Source: WHTB01 sp050699035 (GTDB lineage: Bacteria > Actinomycetota > Actinomycetes > Propionibacteriales > Nocardioidaceae). From it: a DNA stretch of 29,082 nucleotides. Of the stretch, positions 14,498-22,645 are shown piece after piece (the first letter of the stretch is position 1; each line of letters begins with the position of its first letter). The DNA lies in the NCBI GenBank assembly GCA_050699035.1, contig JBOHDE010000018.1, positions 1 to 29,082 on the forward strand. Reading direction: 5' to 3'. The notes beneath the pieces were generated by a model. That model was not told where the DNA came from. It saw nothing but the letters and a program-made list of their open reading frames with translations, and searched no databases. A program made the position numbers and the translations under genes.

Positions 14498-15291
14498 CCG
14501 TGTCCGGCCGTCCCGAGTCGACTGGTAGCTGGCTGGCGGCGTTGCTCGCCGCCGAACTGGATCGGCTCCGCGCCGCCGTCGATGCCGGTCTGTGTGACGA
14601 GCCGGACGGGATCCACCAGGTGCGCGTGTCGTGCCGCCGGGTCCGCAGCCACGTCCGGGTGTTCGCGAAGCCGGCCGGCGCCGGCTGGGCCGACGACGTG
14701 TCCGAGCGGCTGCGGGACGTCGCCGACGCCTGCGGTCCGGCTCGGGACCTCGAGGTGGTACGGGATCGGGTCGACTCGCCGCCAGCGCTCACCGCCGTAC
14801 TCACCGAACGTGCGCAGGGCGCTGCCGAGTCCGCCCGGCACGCCCTCGCCGGCCCCGCCACCGGCGTCGCCCTGGACACGTTGCGGCGCGCCGCCGCCGA
14901 CGCCCGGCAGCTCGACCCCGCGGCCGGCCTCGAACGGTTGGCCGGCCGCACCTGGCGAGGTTTGGTCACGGTGGGTGACGCGCTCGGTCCGGACTCACCG
15001 GATGCTGCCTGGCACCGGGTTCGGGTACGGGCCAAGCGCGCCCGCTACACGTCGGAGGCGACGGCCGCGGCCCTGGGTCCCTCGGTCGAGGCCCAGGCCC
15101 GATTCGCCAAGCGGGTCCAGACAGTGCTCGGGGAGCACCAGGACGCGGTCGTCGCGATCCGGCTGCTGACCGAGGCTGCGGCCGAGACACCCCGGGTCGC
15201 CGACGCCGCGACGGAGCGCATCGGCGTCGAGCAGGCCGAGATCCGCCGGCTGCGGGCAGCATTCCTGGAGCTGTGGACCACTCGGCCGTAG
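14494..15291 (+). CDS. CHAD-domain protein (probable polyphosphate-binding)
   Basis: This 265-residue helical protein has the two conserved CHAD blocks: IHQVRVSCRRVRSHVRVF near residues 41-58 and WHRVRVRAKRARYTSE near 170-185. Each contributes His and a dense run of basic residues. CHAD domains bind inorganic polyphosphate through this positive surface. No CYTH triphosphatase domain is attached, so it is a stand-alone CHAD protein. GTG14494 overlaps the stop of a short SD-led leader ORF; GTG14500 is an alternative. Confidence 0.88.
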   Translation: MTVSGRPESTGSWLAALLAAELDRLRAAVDAGLCDEPDGIHQVRVSCRRVRSHVRVFAKPAGAGWADDVSERLRDVADACGPARDLEVVRDRVDSPPALTAVLTERAQGAAESARHALAGPATGVALDTLRRAAADARQLDPAAGLERLAGRTWRGLVTVGDALGPDSPDAAWHRVRVRAKRARYTSEATAAALGPSVEAQARFAKRVQTVLGEHQDAVVAIRLLTEAAAETPRVADAATERIGVEQAEIRRLRAAFLELWTTRP

Positions 15292-15330
15292 CCGTGCTGT
15301 CGACCCGGCGCGTGGCACCGGTGTGATCCC

Positions 15331-15807
15331 TCAGCCCGGCGCAGTCCCTGGGCCGACGTGACCGCCGGTTTGCTCGTACGCCCGGAGCAGCCGCCGCAGT
15401 GTGACTCGCGCGCTCAGCAGATCCTCGGGACTCAGATCGGCGCTCGAGAGCAGCTGCTCGCGGGACTCGTGCGATGCGGTCCAGAGGCGGGTGAGTACGC
15501 CGTGACCCCGCCTGGTCAAACCGATCAACGGGGCGCGGCGGTCGCCGGGGTTGGTAGAGGACCGGACGTAACCGAGGTCCCGCAGGTCGTTGGCCACCCG
15601 TTGCACCGCCTGTCGCGACAGTCCGAGCCGTCGAGCTGCCGTGGCTACGGTCAGACCCTCTTCGCTGACCACGCTCATGACGTGCCATTGAGCGGCGGTG
15701 CAGCCTTCGGCCCGGGCGAGCTGTTCGCTCGTGGCCCTCGATGCCCCGGCGAGCTCGTAGACGTCGGCCACCAGCAGCCGGTAGGCCTCCAGGAGTTCTT
15801 GCGTCAT
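15331..15807 (-). CDS. MarR-family transcriptional regulator
   Basis: The 158-residue winged-helix protein reads LTVATAARRLGLSRQAVQRVANDLRDLGYV at about residues 51-80. The wing follows (SSTNPGDRRAPLIGLTRRG), with the conserved DxR motif. It is divergent from the small monooxygenase-like gene, the usual MarR arrangement of repressor and target. The ATG at 15805-15807 is embedded in an operator palindrome and has no Shine-Dalgarno, so a leaderless transcript is plausible. Likely represses itself and the divergent gene. Confidence 0.9.
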   Translation of the reverse strand: MTQELLEAYRLLVADVYELAGASRATSEQLARAEGCTAAQWHVMSVVSEEGLTVATAARRLGLSRQAVQRVANDLRDLGYVRSSTNPGDRRAPLIGLTRRGHGVLTRLWTASHESREQLLSSADLSPEDLLSARVTLRRLLRAYEQTGGHVGPGTAPG

Positions 15808-15823
15808 GACAACATGTTGTCAT
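15806..15823. promoter_or_regulatory. MarR operator 1, overlapping the marR start codon
   Basis: ATGACAACATGTTGTCAT is a perfect 18-bp palindrome. It carries GACAA-N4-TTGTC, the same half-sites and spacing as operator 2, and overlaps the regulator's start codon. Confidence 0.7.
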
Positions 15824-15830
15824 AGTGTCA

Positions 15831-15850
15831 TTCGACAATCTGTTGTCGAA
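15831..15850. promoter_or_regulatory. MarR operator 2
   Basis: TTCGACAA and TTGTCGAA are 8-bp inverted arms around a 4-bp centre (TCTG), again GACAA-N4-TTGTC. It lies 14 bp upstream of the divergent gene's ATG; the centres of the two operators are 26 bp apart. Confidence 0.7.
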
Positions 15851-15864
15851 CTGAGGAGTGGGCG

Positions 15865-16206
15865 ATGATCCTGCGGATGTGGAGCGGGTTCACGACGCCC
15901 GCGTTGGCGGCTGACTACGACCAGATCCTGAACCATGACGTCGCGCCGGGCATTGTCACGCGTGGGCTGGCCGGGCTGGAGCGGTTCGAGGTGTGGCGCC
16001 GGCTGGCGGAGGAGGAGACGACCGAGCGAGAGTTCCTGACCGCCATGTGGTTCAAGGACGTCGACGCCGTGGCCCGGTTCACCGGGGGTGACCCGCGGAG
16101 TTCGGTGGTGCCGCCCCAGGCGCGTGCCGTACTCGAGAGGTTCGACGAGCACTCGCGCCACTACGAGCTGCGACACCGCCACTGGCCTCTCGCGAACACC
16201 GATTGA
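15865..16206 (+). CDS. Small dimeric alpha/beta-barrel protein, antibiotic-biosynthesis-monooxygenase-like
   Basis: The 113-residue protein starts MILRMWSGFTTPALAADYDQIL and has the length and strand-helix layout of ABM/ferredoxin-like dimeric barrel proteins (…GLERFEVWRRL…TEREFLTAMWFKDVDAVARF). GAGGAG precedes the ATG. It is divergent from the MarR regulator, with two operators between, so it is probably derepressed by a MarR ligand, perhaps a quinone or other small aromatic. No catalytic residues are identifiable; heme-binding or a non-enzymatic role is possible. Confidence 0.65.
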   Translation: MILRMWSGFTTPALAADYDQILNHDVAPGIVTRGLAGLERFEVWRRLAEEETTEREFLTAMWFKDVDAVARFTGGDPRSSVVPPQARAVLERFDEHSRHYELRHRHWPLANTD

Positions 16207-16233
16207 CTGACCCGCCCCGGGTGCCTGCGGCAA

Positions 16234-16298
16234 CCAGTCGTTGACTGGCGCGTTGCGTAGGCCTCGCGTCCGGTTTGTCCCTACCGAACGCGCCAGTC
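16234..16298 (+). promoter_or_regulatory. Two mutually exclusive hairpins between the monooxygenase-like gene and prfB
   Basis: Segment 1 CCAGTC (16234-16239) can pair with GACTGG (16243-16248) over a 3-nt loop. The same strand, extended as GACTGGCGCGTT (16243-16254), pairs perfectly over 12 bp with AACGCGCCAGTC (16287-16298). Only one hairpin can form at a time, as in attenuators. No U-run follows the second stem. Confidence 0.5.
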
Positions 16299-16362
16299 GA
16301 TGAGGTCAGGTGCCGGTCCCGCACCTCGGCGCTCGGGGTGCGACGGCGTACGCTTCACAGTT

Positions 16363-17481
16363 GTGGCCGGACCCGACATAGACGCACGCCTCAGGCACCT
16401 TTCCTCGACTCTTGGCTCGATCGAGCAGGTGCTCGACCTCGACGCGATGCGCAAGGAGATCGCCGAGCTGGGCGAGCAGGTCGCCGCGCCCGACCTGTGG
16501 GACGACCAGGCCAACGCCCAGCGCATCACCGGCCGGCTGTCGGTGCTGCAGGCAGACATCGACCGCGTCACCTCGCTGCGTGGCCGGCTCGACGACGTCG
16601 AGATCCTGGTCCAGCTGTCCCAGGAGGAGGGCGACGCCGACGCGCTGGCCGAGGCCGAGACCGAGCTGGCCCGGATCGACAAGCTGATCGAGCAACTCGA
16701 GGTCCGCACCCTGCTGTCGGGGGAGTACGACAGCCGCGAGGCACTCGTCACCATCCGATCGGGTGCCGGCGGTGTCGACGCGGCGGACTTCGCCGAGATG
16801 CTGATGCGCATGTACACCCGCTGGGCCGAGCGCCACAAGTACCCCGTCGACGTCTACGACACGTCCTTCGCCGAGGAGGCCGGGATCAAGAGCGCCACGT
16901 TCGCCATCCACGCGCCGTACGGCTACGGGACGTTGTCGGTCGAGTCGGGCACGCACCGGCTGGTGCGGATCAGCCCGTTCGACAACCAGGGCCGCCGGCA
17001 GACCTCGTTCGCTGCCGTCGAGGTCGTGCCCGTCATCGAGCAGACCGACAACATCGAGATCCCCGAGGAGGAGATCCGGGTCGACGTCTACCGCTCCAGC
17101 GGGCCGGGCGGCCAGAGCGTCAACACCACGGACTCCGCCGTACGCCTGACCCACCTCCCCACCGGCACCGTCGTCAGCTGCCAGAACGAGAAGAGCCAGC
17201 TCCAGAACAAGGCCAGCGCGATGGTGATCCTCAAGGCCAAGCTGCTCGCGCTCAAGCGGGCCGAGGAGCGGGCCACCCTCGACGAGCTGCGTGGTGACGT
17301 CCAGGGTTCGTGGGGCGACCAGATGCGCAGCTACGTCCTGCACCCGTACCAGATGGTCAAGGACCTCCGCACCGAGTACGAGGTGGGCAACCCGCAGGCG
17401 GTCTTCGACGGTGACATCGACGACTTCCTCGAGGCGGGCATCCGCTGGCGCCGCGGTGCCCATCAGCCGACGCCAAACTGA
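16363..17481 (+). CDS. prfB: Peptide chain release factor 2
   Basis: The 372-residue class I release factor reads UGA and UAA on the ribosome and triggers peptide release. The SPF anticodon-like tripeptide is Ser204-Pro205-Phe206 (RISPFDNQGRRQTSF). The catalytic GGQ is residues 249-251 (SSGPGGQSVNTTDSAVRLTH). GTG16363 gives the expected N terminus (MAGPDIDARLRHLSSTLGSIEQVLD); further in-frame extension to 16300 is likely untranslated. A TACGCT -10-like box ends 8 nt before the GTG, consistent with leaderless expression. There is no internal UGA, so the autoregulatory +1 frameshift of E. coli prfB is absent. Confidence 0.96.
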   Translation: MAGPDIDARLRHLSSTLGSIEQVLDLDAMRKEIAELGEQVAAPDLWDDQANAQRITGRLSVLQADIDRVTSLRGRLDDVEILVQLSQEEGDADALAEAETELARIDKLIEQLEVRTLLSGEYDSREALVTIRSGAGGVDAADFAEMLMRMYTRWAERHKYPVDVYDTSFAEEAGIKSATFAIHAPYGYGTLSVESGTHRLVRISPFDNQGRRQTSFAAVEVVPVIEQTDNIEIPEEEIRVDVYRSSGPGGQSVNTTDSAVRLTHLPTGTVVSCQNEKSQLQNKASAMVILKAKLLALKRAEERATLDELRGDVQGSWGDQMRSYVLHPYQMVKDLRTEYEVGNPQAVFDGDIDDFLEAGIRWRRGAHQPTPN

Positions 17482-17529
17482 GACTAGCGATCGGCGCAGC
17501 GCGGCCTATCCTCGGACGAGGAGGTTGCC

Positions 17530-18510
17530 ATGACACCGATTCGCACCCGTGGCTCCCGTCTCATCCTCTCGTCCGTGACCGTCGTCGCGCTGCTGACGCT
17601 CACCGGTGGCGCCGCCGCCACCGCGGCTGAACGGCCGGCGCCGGCAGCGTTCCCGGAGACGATCCCGCTGCCGGACGGGTTCCGGCCCGAAGGCATCACC
17701 AGTGGCCGCGGCCTCACCGTCTACGCGGGCTCGCTGGCCGACGGCCGGATCTTCACCGGCGACCTGCGTACGGGGGCGGGGGAGGTCCTGGTCGAGGGCA
17801 CGCCTGGCGAGCGCGCCGTCGGCATGCAGTGGGAGGCGCGCCGCGGCGGCCGACTGTGGGTGGCCGGCGGCGACAACACGACCGGCGTCGCGTTCGTCTC
17901 GGTGTACGACGCGCGTTCAGGCGAGCTGCTCAGGCGCTGGGAGGTGCCCGGCACGGGGTTCCTCAACGACGTCGCGGTGACGAGGAGGGCGGTCTACGTC
18001 ACCGACTCGAACGTCCAGCAGCTGGTGGTCATCCCGCTCGGCAAGCACGGGAAGCTACCGCCGGCCGACGCCGCGCTCACGCTGCCGCTTACCGGTGACC
18101 TGGTCTACACCGACGGCTTCAACGCCAACGGGATCCGGCCGCTGCGCGGCGGGAAGTCGCTGATCTTGGTGCAGTCCAACAAGGGCCTGCTGTTCCGCGT
18201 CGACCCGCGCAGTGGAGACACCGATCAGGTCGAGGTGAGCGGCGGCACGTTGGTCAGCGGCGACGGCTTGGAGCGAGTCGGGCGCAGGCTCTACGTCGTA
18301 CGCGGCAACGGCGGCAACGACGTCGTGGAGCTGACGCTGTCGCGGAAGGGCAGGCAGGCGTCGTACGAGCGGGTGCTCACCGAGGCGGCGCTCGATGTGC
18401 CGAGCACCGCGACGTTCGCGGCCGGCAGCCTCTGGGCCGTCAACGCGCGCTTCAGCACCACGCCGACGCCCACCACGCCCTACGACGTGGTCCGGGTCAG
18501 CCTGCGCTGA
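17530..18510 (+). CDS. Secreted beta-propeller protein (SMP-30/gluconolactonase-like)
   Basis: This 326-residue protein has a cleavable signal peptide (residues 1 to about 33, ...GGAAATAA). The mature part has propeller repeats: LPDGFRPEGITSGRGLTVYAGSLADGRIFTGDL, TGFLNDVAVTRRAVYVTDS, DGFNANGIRPLRGGKSLILVQS, LFRVDPRSGDT and LYVVRGNGG. The conserved ending is NARFSTTPTPTTPYDVVRVSL. GGACGAGGAGG precedes the ATG. Homologous actinobacterial proteins are commonly of unknown substrate. The 3' end overlaps the convergent membrane-protein gene by 31 bp. Confidence 0.8.
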   Translation: MTPIRTRGSRLILSSVTVVALLTLTGGAAATAAERPAPAAFPETIPLPDGFRPEGITSGRGLTVYAGSLADGRIFTGDLRTGAGEVLVEGTPGERAVGMQWEARRGGRLWVAGGDNTTGVAFVSVYDARSGELLRRWEVPGTGFLNDVAVTRRAVYVTDSNVQQLVVIPLGKHGKLPPADAALTLPLTGDLVYTDGFNANGIRPLRGGKSLILVQSNKGLLFRVDPRSGDTDQVEVSGGTLVSGDGLERVGRRLYVVRGNGGNDVVELTLSRKGRQASYERVLTEAALDVPSTATFAAGSLWAVNARFSTTPTPTTPYDVVRVSLR

Positions 18511-19181
18511 TCCTCGGCCAACGCGTCCGGCTCACCTGGCACGCGGCGCATCACGCTGACACCGGCCGCCACGAACCAGACCCAGGTCAGTGGCATCGGC
18601 AGGAAGCCCAGTGGCACACCGGCGACTAACACCACGAAGCCGACCACGAGTGCGATGGACAGTGCCCCGGCGCACCAGCCGACCGCTCGCCCCACCAGAC
18701 GGCCGGCGTACCCCTCCACCGCCACCGTCGCGAGCAGCAGCGCCATCGGGAGCATGGCGACCAGGAAGCCCCTGCCGAAGTCGAGCAGCAGTACCACCAA
18801 GCCTGGGTCGAGGCCGGCGCCGCCGTGTCTGACCAGCTCGATCTGGAAGACGGCGCTGCTGAGCTGCAGCGCGACCACGACGCCGCCTGCGCCCAAGGCA
18901 AGGTACGGGAGCACGCTGGTGGTGCCGCGAAGCTGGCGCAGCCTCGTCGCCACCAGGGCGACGAACACCAGCAGGCAGAGCAGCGAGATCATCCCGAGCG
19001 AGCGGCCGACGAAGAACGCCGCCCCAGCCTTCTCGGCCAGCACGGCGGCCACCTCATCGGGCGTACCCGCGTCCGAAGCGACCTCGTCGCCACGTGCGAT
19101 GAGATCGTCCCCGACGATCAGCAGCACGGGGTAGAGCAGTCCTGACAGGGCCGCCAGTCGCCAAGCCCATGGGTTTCGCAT
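18480..19181 (-). CDS. Multi-pass membrane protein of unknown function
   Basis: The 233-residue protein has about six hydrophobic segments: LAALSGLLYPVLLIVG (10-25), LGMISLLCLLVFVALVA (60-76), LPYLALGAGGVVVALQL (90-106), FLVAMLPMALLLATVAV (134-150), ALSIALVVGFVVLVAGV (170-186) and LTWVWFVAAGVSVM (195-208). ATG19181 follows GAGAGGTGG; a longer in-frame start at 19334 would cross the divergent promoter region. The layout resembles small DUF4386-like membrane proteins, but I cannot name a family with confidence. It is divergent from the two-component system and overlaps the propeller gene by 31 bp at their 3' ends. Confidence 0.75.
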   Translation of the reverse strand: MRNPWAWRLAALSGLLYPVLLIVGDDLIARGDEVASDAGTPDEVAAVLAEKAGAAFFVGRSLGMISLLCLLVFVALVATRLRQLRGTTSVLPYLALGAGGVVVALQLSSAVFQIELVRHGGAGLDPGLVVLLLDFGRGFLVAMLPMALLLATVAVEGYAGRLVGRAVGWCAGALSIALVVGFVVLVAGVPLGFLPMPLTWVWFVAAGVSVMRRVPGEPDALAEDQRRLTRTTS

Positions 19182-19211
19182 GACGTCCACCTCTCGAGAG
19201 TCACGGGTTGT

Positions 19212-19241
19212 TGTCCGGACGCTAGGCAGCCGGTCCGGACA
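19212..19241. promoter_or_regulatory. Inverted repeat between the membrane-protein gene and the two-component system
   Basis: TGTCCGGAC (19212-19220) and GTCCGGACA (19233-19241) are perfect 9-bp arms around 12 bp. Lying between divergent genes, it is a candidate operator, possibly for the NarL-type regulator at 21439. That link is inference. Confidence 0.45.
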
Positions 19242-19340
19242 GAGATACCCGGTGACCCCCAGAAACCAGTGCGGTGGACCGGAACGGGGACTGCGGCCGG
19301 TTTCGGTGCGCTGCGGCGGCGAACCGGTGATCATGGGTGC

Positions 19341-21446
19341 ATGGCTGCCCGCACGTGGCCCAGCGCGGCATTGATCGCCCTCGGCGCGGTCGGTGCAGCG
19401 GCCTACGGAGTGGCGGTCGTCGCCTTGGAGCCGCCGCGACCGCAGAACTACGCCTGGGGCCTGCTGTTCCTGGGTCCGCTGTACGCAGTCGGCGTGCTCG
19501 CGTACGTGCGTCGTCCGGACCTGCCGATCGCCCGCCTTCTGCTGCTGGGCGGCAGCTCCTGGATCGCGCTGAGCGGGTTCTCACACCTGACGTTTGCCGT
19601 GGTCGGACGAGCTCCCGCATCGGCGGTCTGGGCGGGGGCTGCAGTGTCGACGGTGCTTGGGGTGGTGGCCGGTGCGACCGCGGTGATGTTCTTCGCCCTC
19701 TACCCCGACGGTCGTCCGAGGCGTCGCTTCGAGCGATGGTTCCTGGCGGTGCTGTGGCTCGCGGCGTCGGTTTCGGTCGGGACGCGGTTGCTGAGCGCGG
19801 AGGTGCTCACGCTCGACGTGGAGTACGACTCCGCGCGGGTCGCCAACGTGGCCCAGGTCGCTGCCCTCCATCCCCTTGCGGGTGTCGCGGATGCGATCGA
19901 CTCCGTGTTCGGCGCCGTGTTTCCCGCCGTGTTCGTCCTGCTCGCCGTGCGGTACCGCTGGGCCGGTTCGCAGGCGCGGCGCCAGATCCGTTGGCTGCTG
20001 CTGGTGCCGATCTGCGCCATCGCTCTCGGTGTCACCGGCGTCTTGCTTGACCGGGCAGGCGTGGAGTCGGCCTGGTTCCTGGCGGGCACCGTGGGTCAGT
20101 ATGTCTACCTCGCCCTGATCCCGCTGGTCCTCCTTGTCTCGATCCTGCGGCTGCGCCTGCTCGACGTCGACCTGGTGATCAAGAAGTCACTGGTGTACGC
20201 CGCCCTCTGGATCGTGGTCACCGCCGTGTACGCGATGACGGCAGCAGCCGTCGGCATCGCCGGGACCCGTCGGCTGCCGGTCGGGGCCGCCCTGCTGCTG
20301 ACGGTGGCGGCGGCGATCGCGTTCCAACCGGCGCGGCGTGCTCTGGAGCGGCTGGCCGACCGTTGGGTGTTCGGGCGTCGCCTCCCGGGTTACGCGCTGA
20401 TCGAGCACCTCGGTCTCCAGCTGGAGGCCGCCGGCGACCAGGGCGAGCAGATGAGCCGGCTCGCCGACGGCGTCCGGTCCGGGCTACGGCTGCAGTGGGT
20501 CGAGGTGGTGCTCAACCTGCGGGCCGACGAAGGGGTCGCGCCGGATGTCGTCGCGAGCAGCGTGGCCGGCGCACCGCGCGAGCCCAATGAGCCGGCGACC
20601 CTCCGCGTGCGGCTCACGCACGCCGGTGAGGTGCTCGGCATCATCGAGTGCGGCCCGCGCCTCGACGGTGCGGTGACCGCCGAGGACGAACAGGTGCTGG
20701 CCACGCTGGCCCGGCAGGCCGCGTTGGCGGTGCACAACGCTCGGCTCTCCGGCGAGCTGGCGGCACGGCTCGAGCGCATTCAGGCTCAGGCCGCCGACCT
20801 CGAGGAATCACGGGCACGGATCGTCCAGGCGGGCGACGTAGAACGGCGACGGATCGAGCGCGACCTCCACGACGGGGCACAGCAGCAGCTGATCGCCCTG
20901 CTGGCCCGGCTGCGGCTCGCGCGTAACCAGCTCCGCCGAGAACCATCCCGACTGGAGGACACGCTCACCCGGCTGGAGGCGGAAGTCGCCGAGCTGCATC
21001 GGGATCTGGTCGAGCTCGCCCGGGGCATCCACCCGGCGGTACTGAGTGATCGAGGTCTGATCGAAGCCATCCGCAGCAGGGCCGAGATCCTGCCGCTGCG
21101 GGTGCGGGTGCAGGTCAGCGGCGTCGAGCGCGACGCGCGGTTCCCGGACGAGGTCGAGGGTGCCGCGTACTTCGTCTGCTCGGAGGCTTTGACGAACGTG
21201 ATGAAGCACGCGGCCGCCACGCACGCAGACGTTCGTCTCGCGGTCGACCACGGGTGGCTGGTGGTCGAGGTGGCCGACGACGGTGTCGGCCTCAACGGAA
21301 CGTCTCGCCGCGGCGATGGGCTCGCCAACATGTCTGACCGGCTGGCGGCGCTGGGCGGCCGGTTGACCATCGAGACGGCACCGCGGCGTGGGACGGTCGT
21401 CACCGCCACCCTCCCGGCCGCAGTCCAGGAGGGTCGCGATGGCTGA
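19341..21446 (+). CDS. NarL-type sensor histidine kinase (HisKA_3)
   Basis: The 701-residue sensor has eight or so N-terminal membrane segments over residues 1-335, then a GAF-like region (about 355-480), a short coiled coil (LAARLERIQAQAADLEESRARI), the HisKA_3 dimerisation helix ERRRIERDLHDGAQQQLIALL with phospho-acceptor His510, and a HATPase_c domain with EALTNVMKHA and VVEVADDGVGL. This is the NarX/DesK class. ATG19341 was chosen; upstream in-frame sequence (from 19269) overlaps the intergenic operator-like repeat zone. The stop overlaps the response regulator by 8 bp. The ligand is unknown. Confidence 0.92.
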   Translation: MAARTWPSAALIALGAVGAAAYGVAVVALEPPRPQNYAWGLLFLGPLYAVGVLAYVRRPDLPIARLLLLGGSSWIALSGFSHLTFAVVGRAPASAVWAGAAVSTVLGVVAGATAVMFFALYPDGRPRRRFERWFLAVLWLAASVSVGTRLLSAEVLTLDVEYDSARVANVAQVAALHPLAGVADAIDSVFGAVFPAVFVLLAVRYRWAGSQARRQIRWLLLVPICAIALGVTGVLLDRAGVESAWFLAGTVGQYVYLALIPLVLLVSILRLRLLDVDLVIKKSLVYAALWIVVTAVYAMTAAAVGIAGTRRLPVGAALLLTVAAAIAFQPARRALERLADRWVFGRRLPGYALIEHLGLQLEAAGDQGEQMSRLADGVRSGLRLQWVEVVLNLRADEGVAPDVVASSVAGAPREPNEPATLRVRLTHAGEVLGIIECGPRLDGAVTAEDEQVLATLARQAALAVHNARLSGELAARLERIQAQAADLEESRARIVQAGDVERRRIERDLHDGAQQQLIALLARLRLARNQLRREPSRLEDTLTRLEAEVAELHRDLVELARGIHPAVLSDRGLIEAIRSRAEILPLRVRVQVSGVERDARFPDEVEGAAYFVCSEALTNVMKHAAATHADVRLAVDHGWLVVEVADDGVGLNGTSRRGDGLANMSDRLAALGGRLTIETAPRRGTVVTATLPAAVQEGRDG

Positions 21447-22128
21447 GCCGGCTGGTCCGCTTCGGGTCGTCCTCGCCGAGGACCACTACCTCGTCCGCGA
21501 GGGGACCCGTCGACTGCTGGAGGACACCGGCCAGGTCGAGGTGGTGGCCGCTGTGCCCAACGCCCCTGAGCTGCTCGACGCCGTGCGCCGGCTGCGACCG
21601 GACGCCGCCGTCGTCGACATCCGGATGCCACCGGGCCACCGGCTCGAGGGTATTGAGGCGGCACATCTGATCCGGGCGACCCAGCCGACCGTGGGGGTGG
21701 TGATCTTGTCCCAGCACGGCGACAGTGCGTACGCGGTGGCTCTGCTCGAGCACGGCAGCGGCGGGCTCGCGTACCTCCTGAAGAGCCGAGTCGCCGACGT
21801 CGACCATGTCTTGTTCGCGCTGCGTGAGGTCATCGCCGGCCGCTCGGTGATCGACGCGGAGGTCGTCGAAGGGCTGTTGGAGCACCGTCGGCAGGTCGAG
21901 ACGTCACCGGTCCTGGAGCTGTCGGCGCGCGAGCTGCAAGTGCTCACGGCGCTGGCCGAGGGGATGAGCAACCGCGGCATCGCTGCCCGGTTGCACCTGT
22001 CCGTGTCCTCGGTCGAGAAGTACGTGACGTCGATCTTCGCCAAGCTCGGCCTCGCCGGGGAACCGGACCACGATCGACGCGTGCTGGCCGCCCTGACTTT
22101 CCTCCGCACCGGTGACGATGTCGTCTGA
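21439..22128 (+). CDS. NarL/FixJ-family response regulator
   Basis: The 229-residue regulator has a receiver domain with acidic pocket AEDH and phospho-acceptor Asp60 (AAVVDIRMPP), Ser/Lys at LSQHG and LLKSRV, and a LuxR-type HTH at about 160-215 (LSARELQVLTALAEGMSNRGIAARLHLSVSSVEKYVTSIFAKL). AGGAGGG precedes ATG21439, which overlaps the kinase stop, so kinase and regulator are co-translated partners. Its targets are unknown. Confidence 0.94.
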   Translation: MAEPAGPLRVVLAEDHYLVREGTRRLLEDTGQVEVVAAVPNAPELLDAVRRLRPDAAVVDIRMPPGHRLEGIEAAHLIRATQPTVGVVILSQHGDSAYAVALLEHGSGGLAYLLKSRVADVDHVLFALREVIAGRSVIDAEVVEGLLEHRRQVETSPVLELSARELQVLTALAEGMSNRGIAARLHLSVSSVEKYVTSIFAKLGLAGEPDHDRRVLAALTFLRTGDDVV

Positions 22129-22168
22129 GGGGGCCCGGTTGTCGGCCTCGACGGCTATGTTCCTTCGC

Positions 22169-22540
22169 ATGAGCGATCCGACGGCATTGGCGACGACCTA
22201 CTTCGAGACTCTGGAGCGGCGTGACTGGGCGGCGTTGAGCGCCTGCCTCGACCCCGATGTGGTCTACGAGATGCCCCAGTCGCGGGAGCGGATCCGCGGG
22301 CGCGAGAAGTTCCTGCAGTTCAACCAGGAATACCCCGGTGACTGGCACCTGTCGCCCCGACTCGTCGTCGCCGACTCCGCGAACGCGGTCGTCCGGTTCG
22401 ACTGGACGCTCGACGACGAGGCCGGCGTAGCGGTGACCTTCCTCGGCCTCGACGGCGACCGGATCGTCTCGGTGACCGACTTCTGGCCCGACACGTCCGA
22501 GCCCAACCCCAGCCGGGTGCACCTCGTCGAGCCCTGGTAG
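22169..22540 (+). CDS. SnoaL-like / NTF2-fold protein
   Basis: The 123-residue protein has the cone-shaped SnoaL/NTF2 pattern: ALATTYFETLERRDWAALSACLDPDVVYEMPQSRERIRGREKFLQFNQEYPGDW, then RLVVADSANAVVRFDW, with a polar interior. Members are ketosteroid-isomerase-like enzymes, polyketide cyclases or binding proteins. ATG22169 was preferred over the GTG near 22112 because the latter is within the response-regulator gene end. It follows the regulator on the same strand after 40 bp, so it may be part of that transcript. Function unassigned. Confidence 0.75.
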   Translation: MSDPTALATTYFETLERRDWAALSACLDPDVVYEMPQSRERIRGREKFLQFNQEYPGDWHLSPRLVVADSANAVVRFDWTLDDEAGVAVTFLGLDGDRIVSVTDFWPDTSEPNPSRVHLVEPW

Positions 22541-22645
22541 CCGCGCGCCTGTCCGACCCATTTGTACGGGTCGCTTAGACTCCTGGCGACCGGAGCCGTC
22601 CCCACCTGCGTCACCTCCTGCCTCCGATCCCGGTCGCCCTCGCCT

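Noticed and set aside
16300..16362. Longer N terminus for release factor 2
   Set aside because: The 21 extra residues do not resemble RF2, whereas GTG16363 yields the standard start with a -10-like box just upstream.
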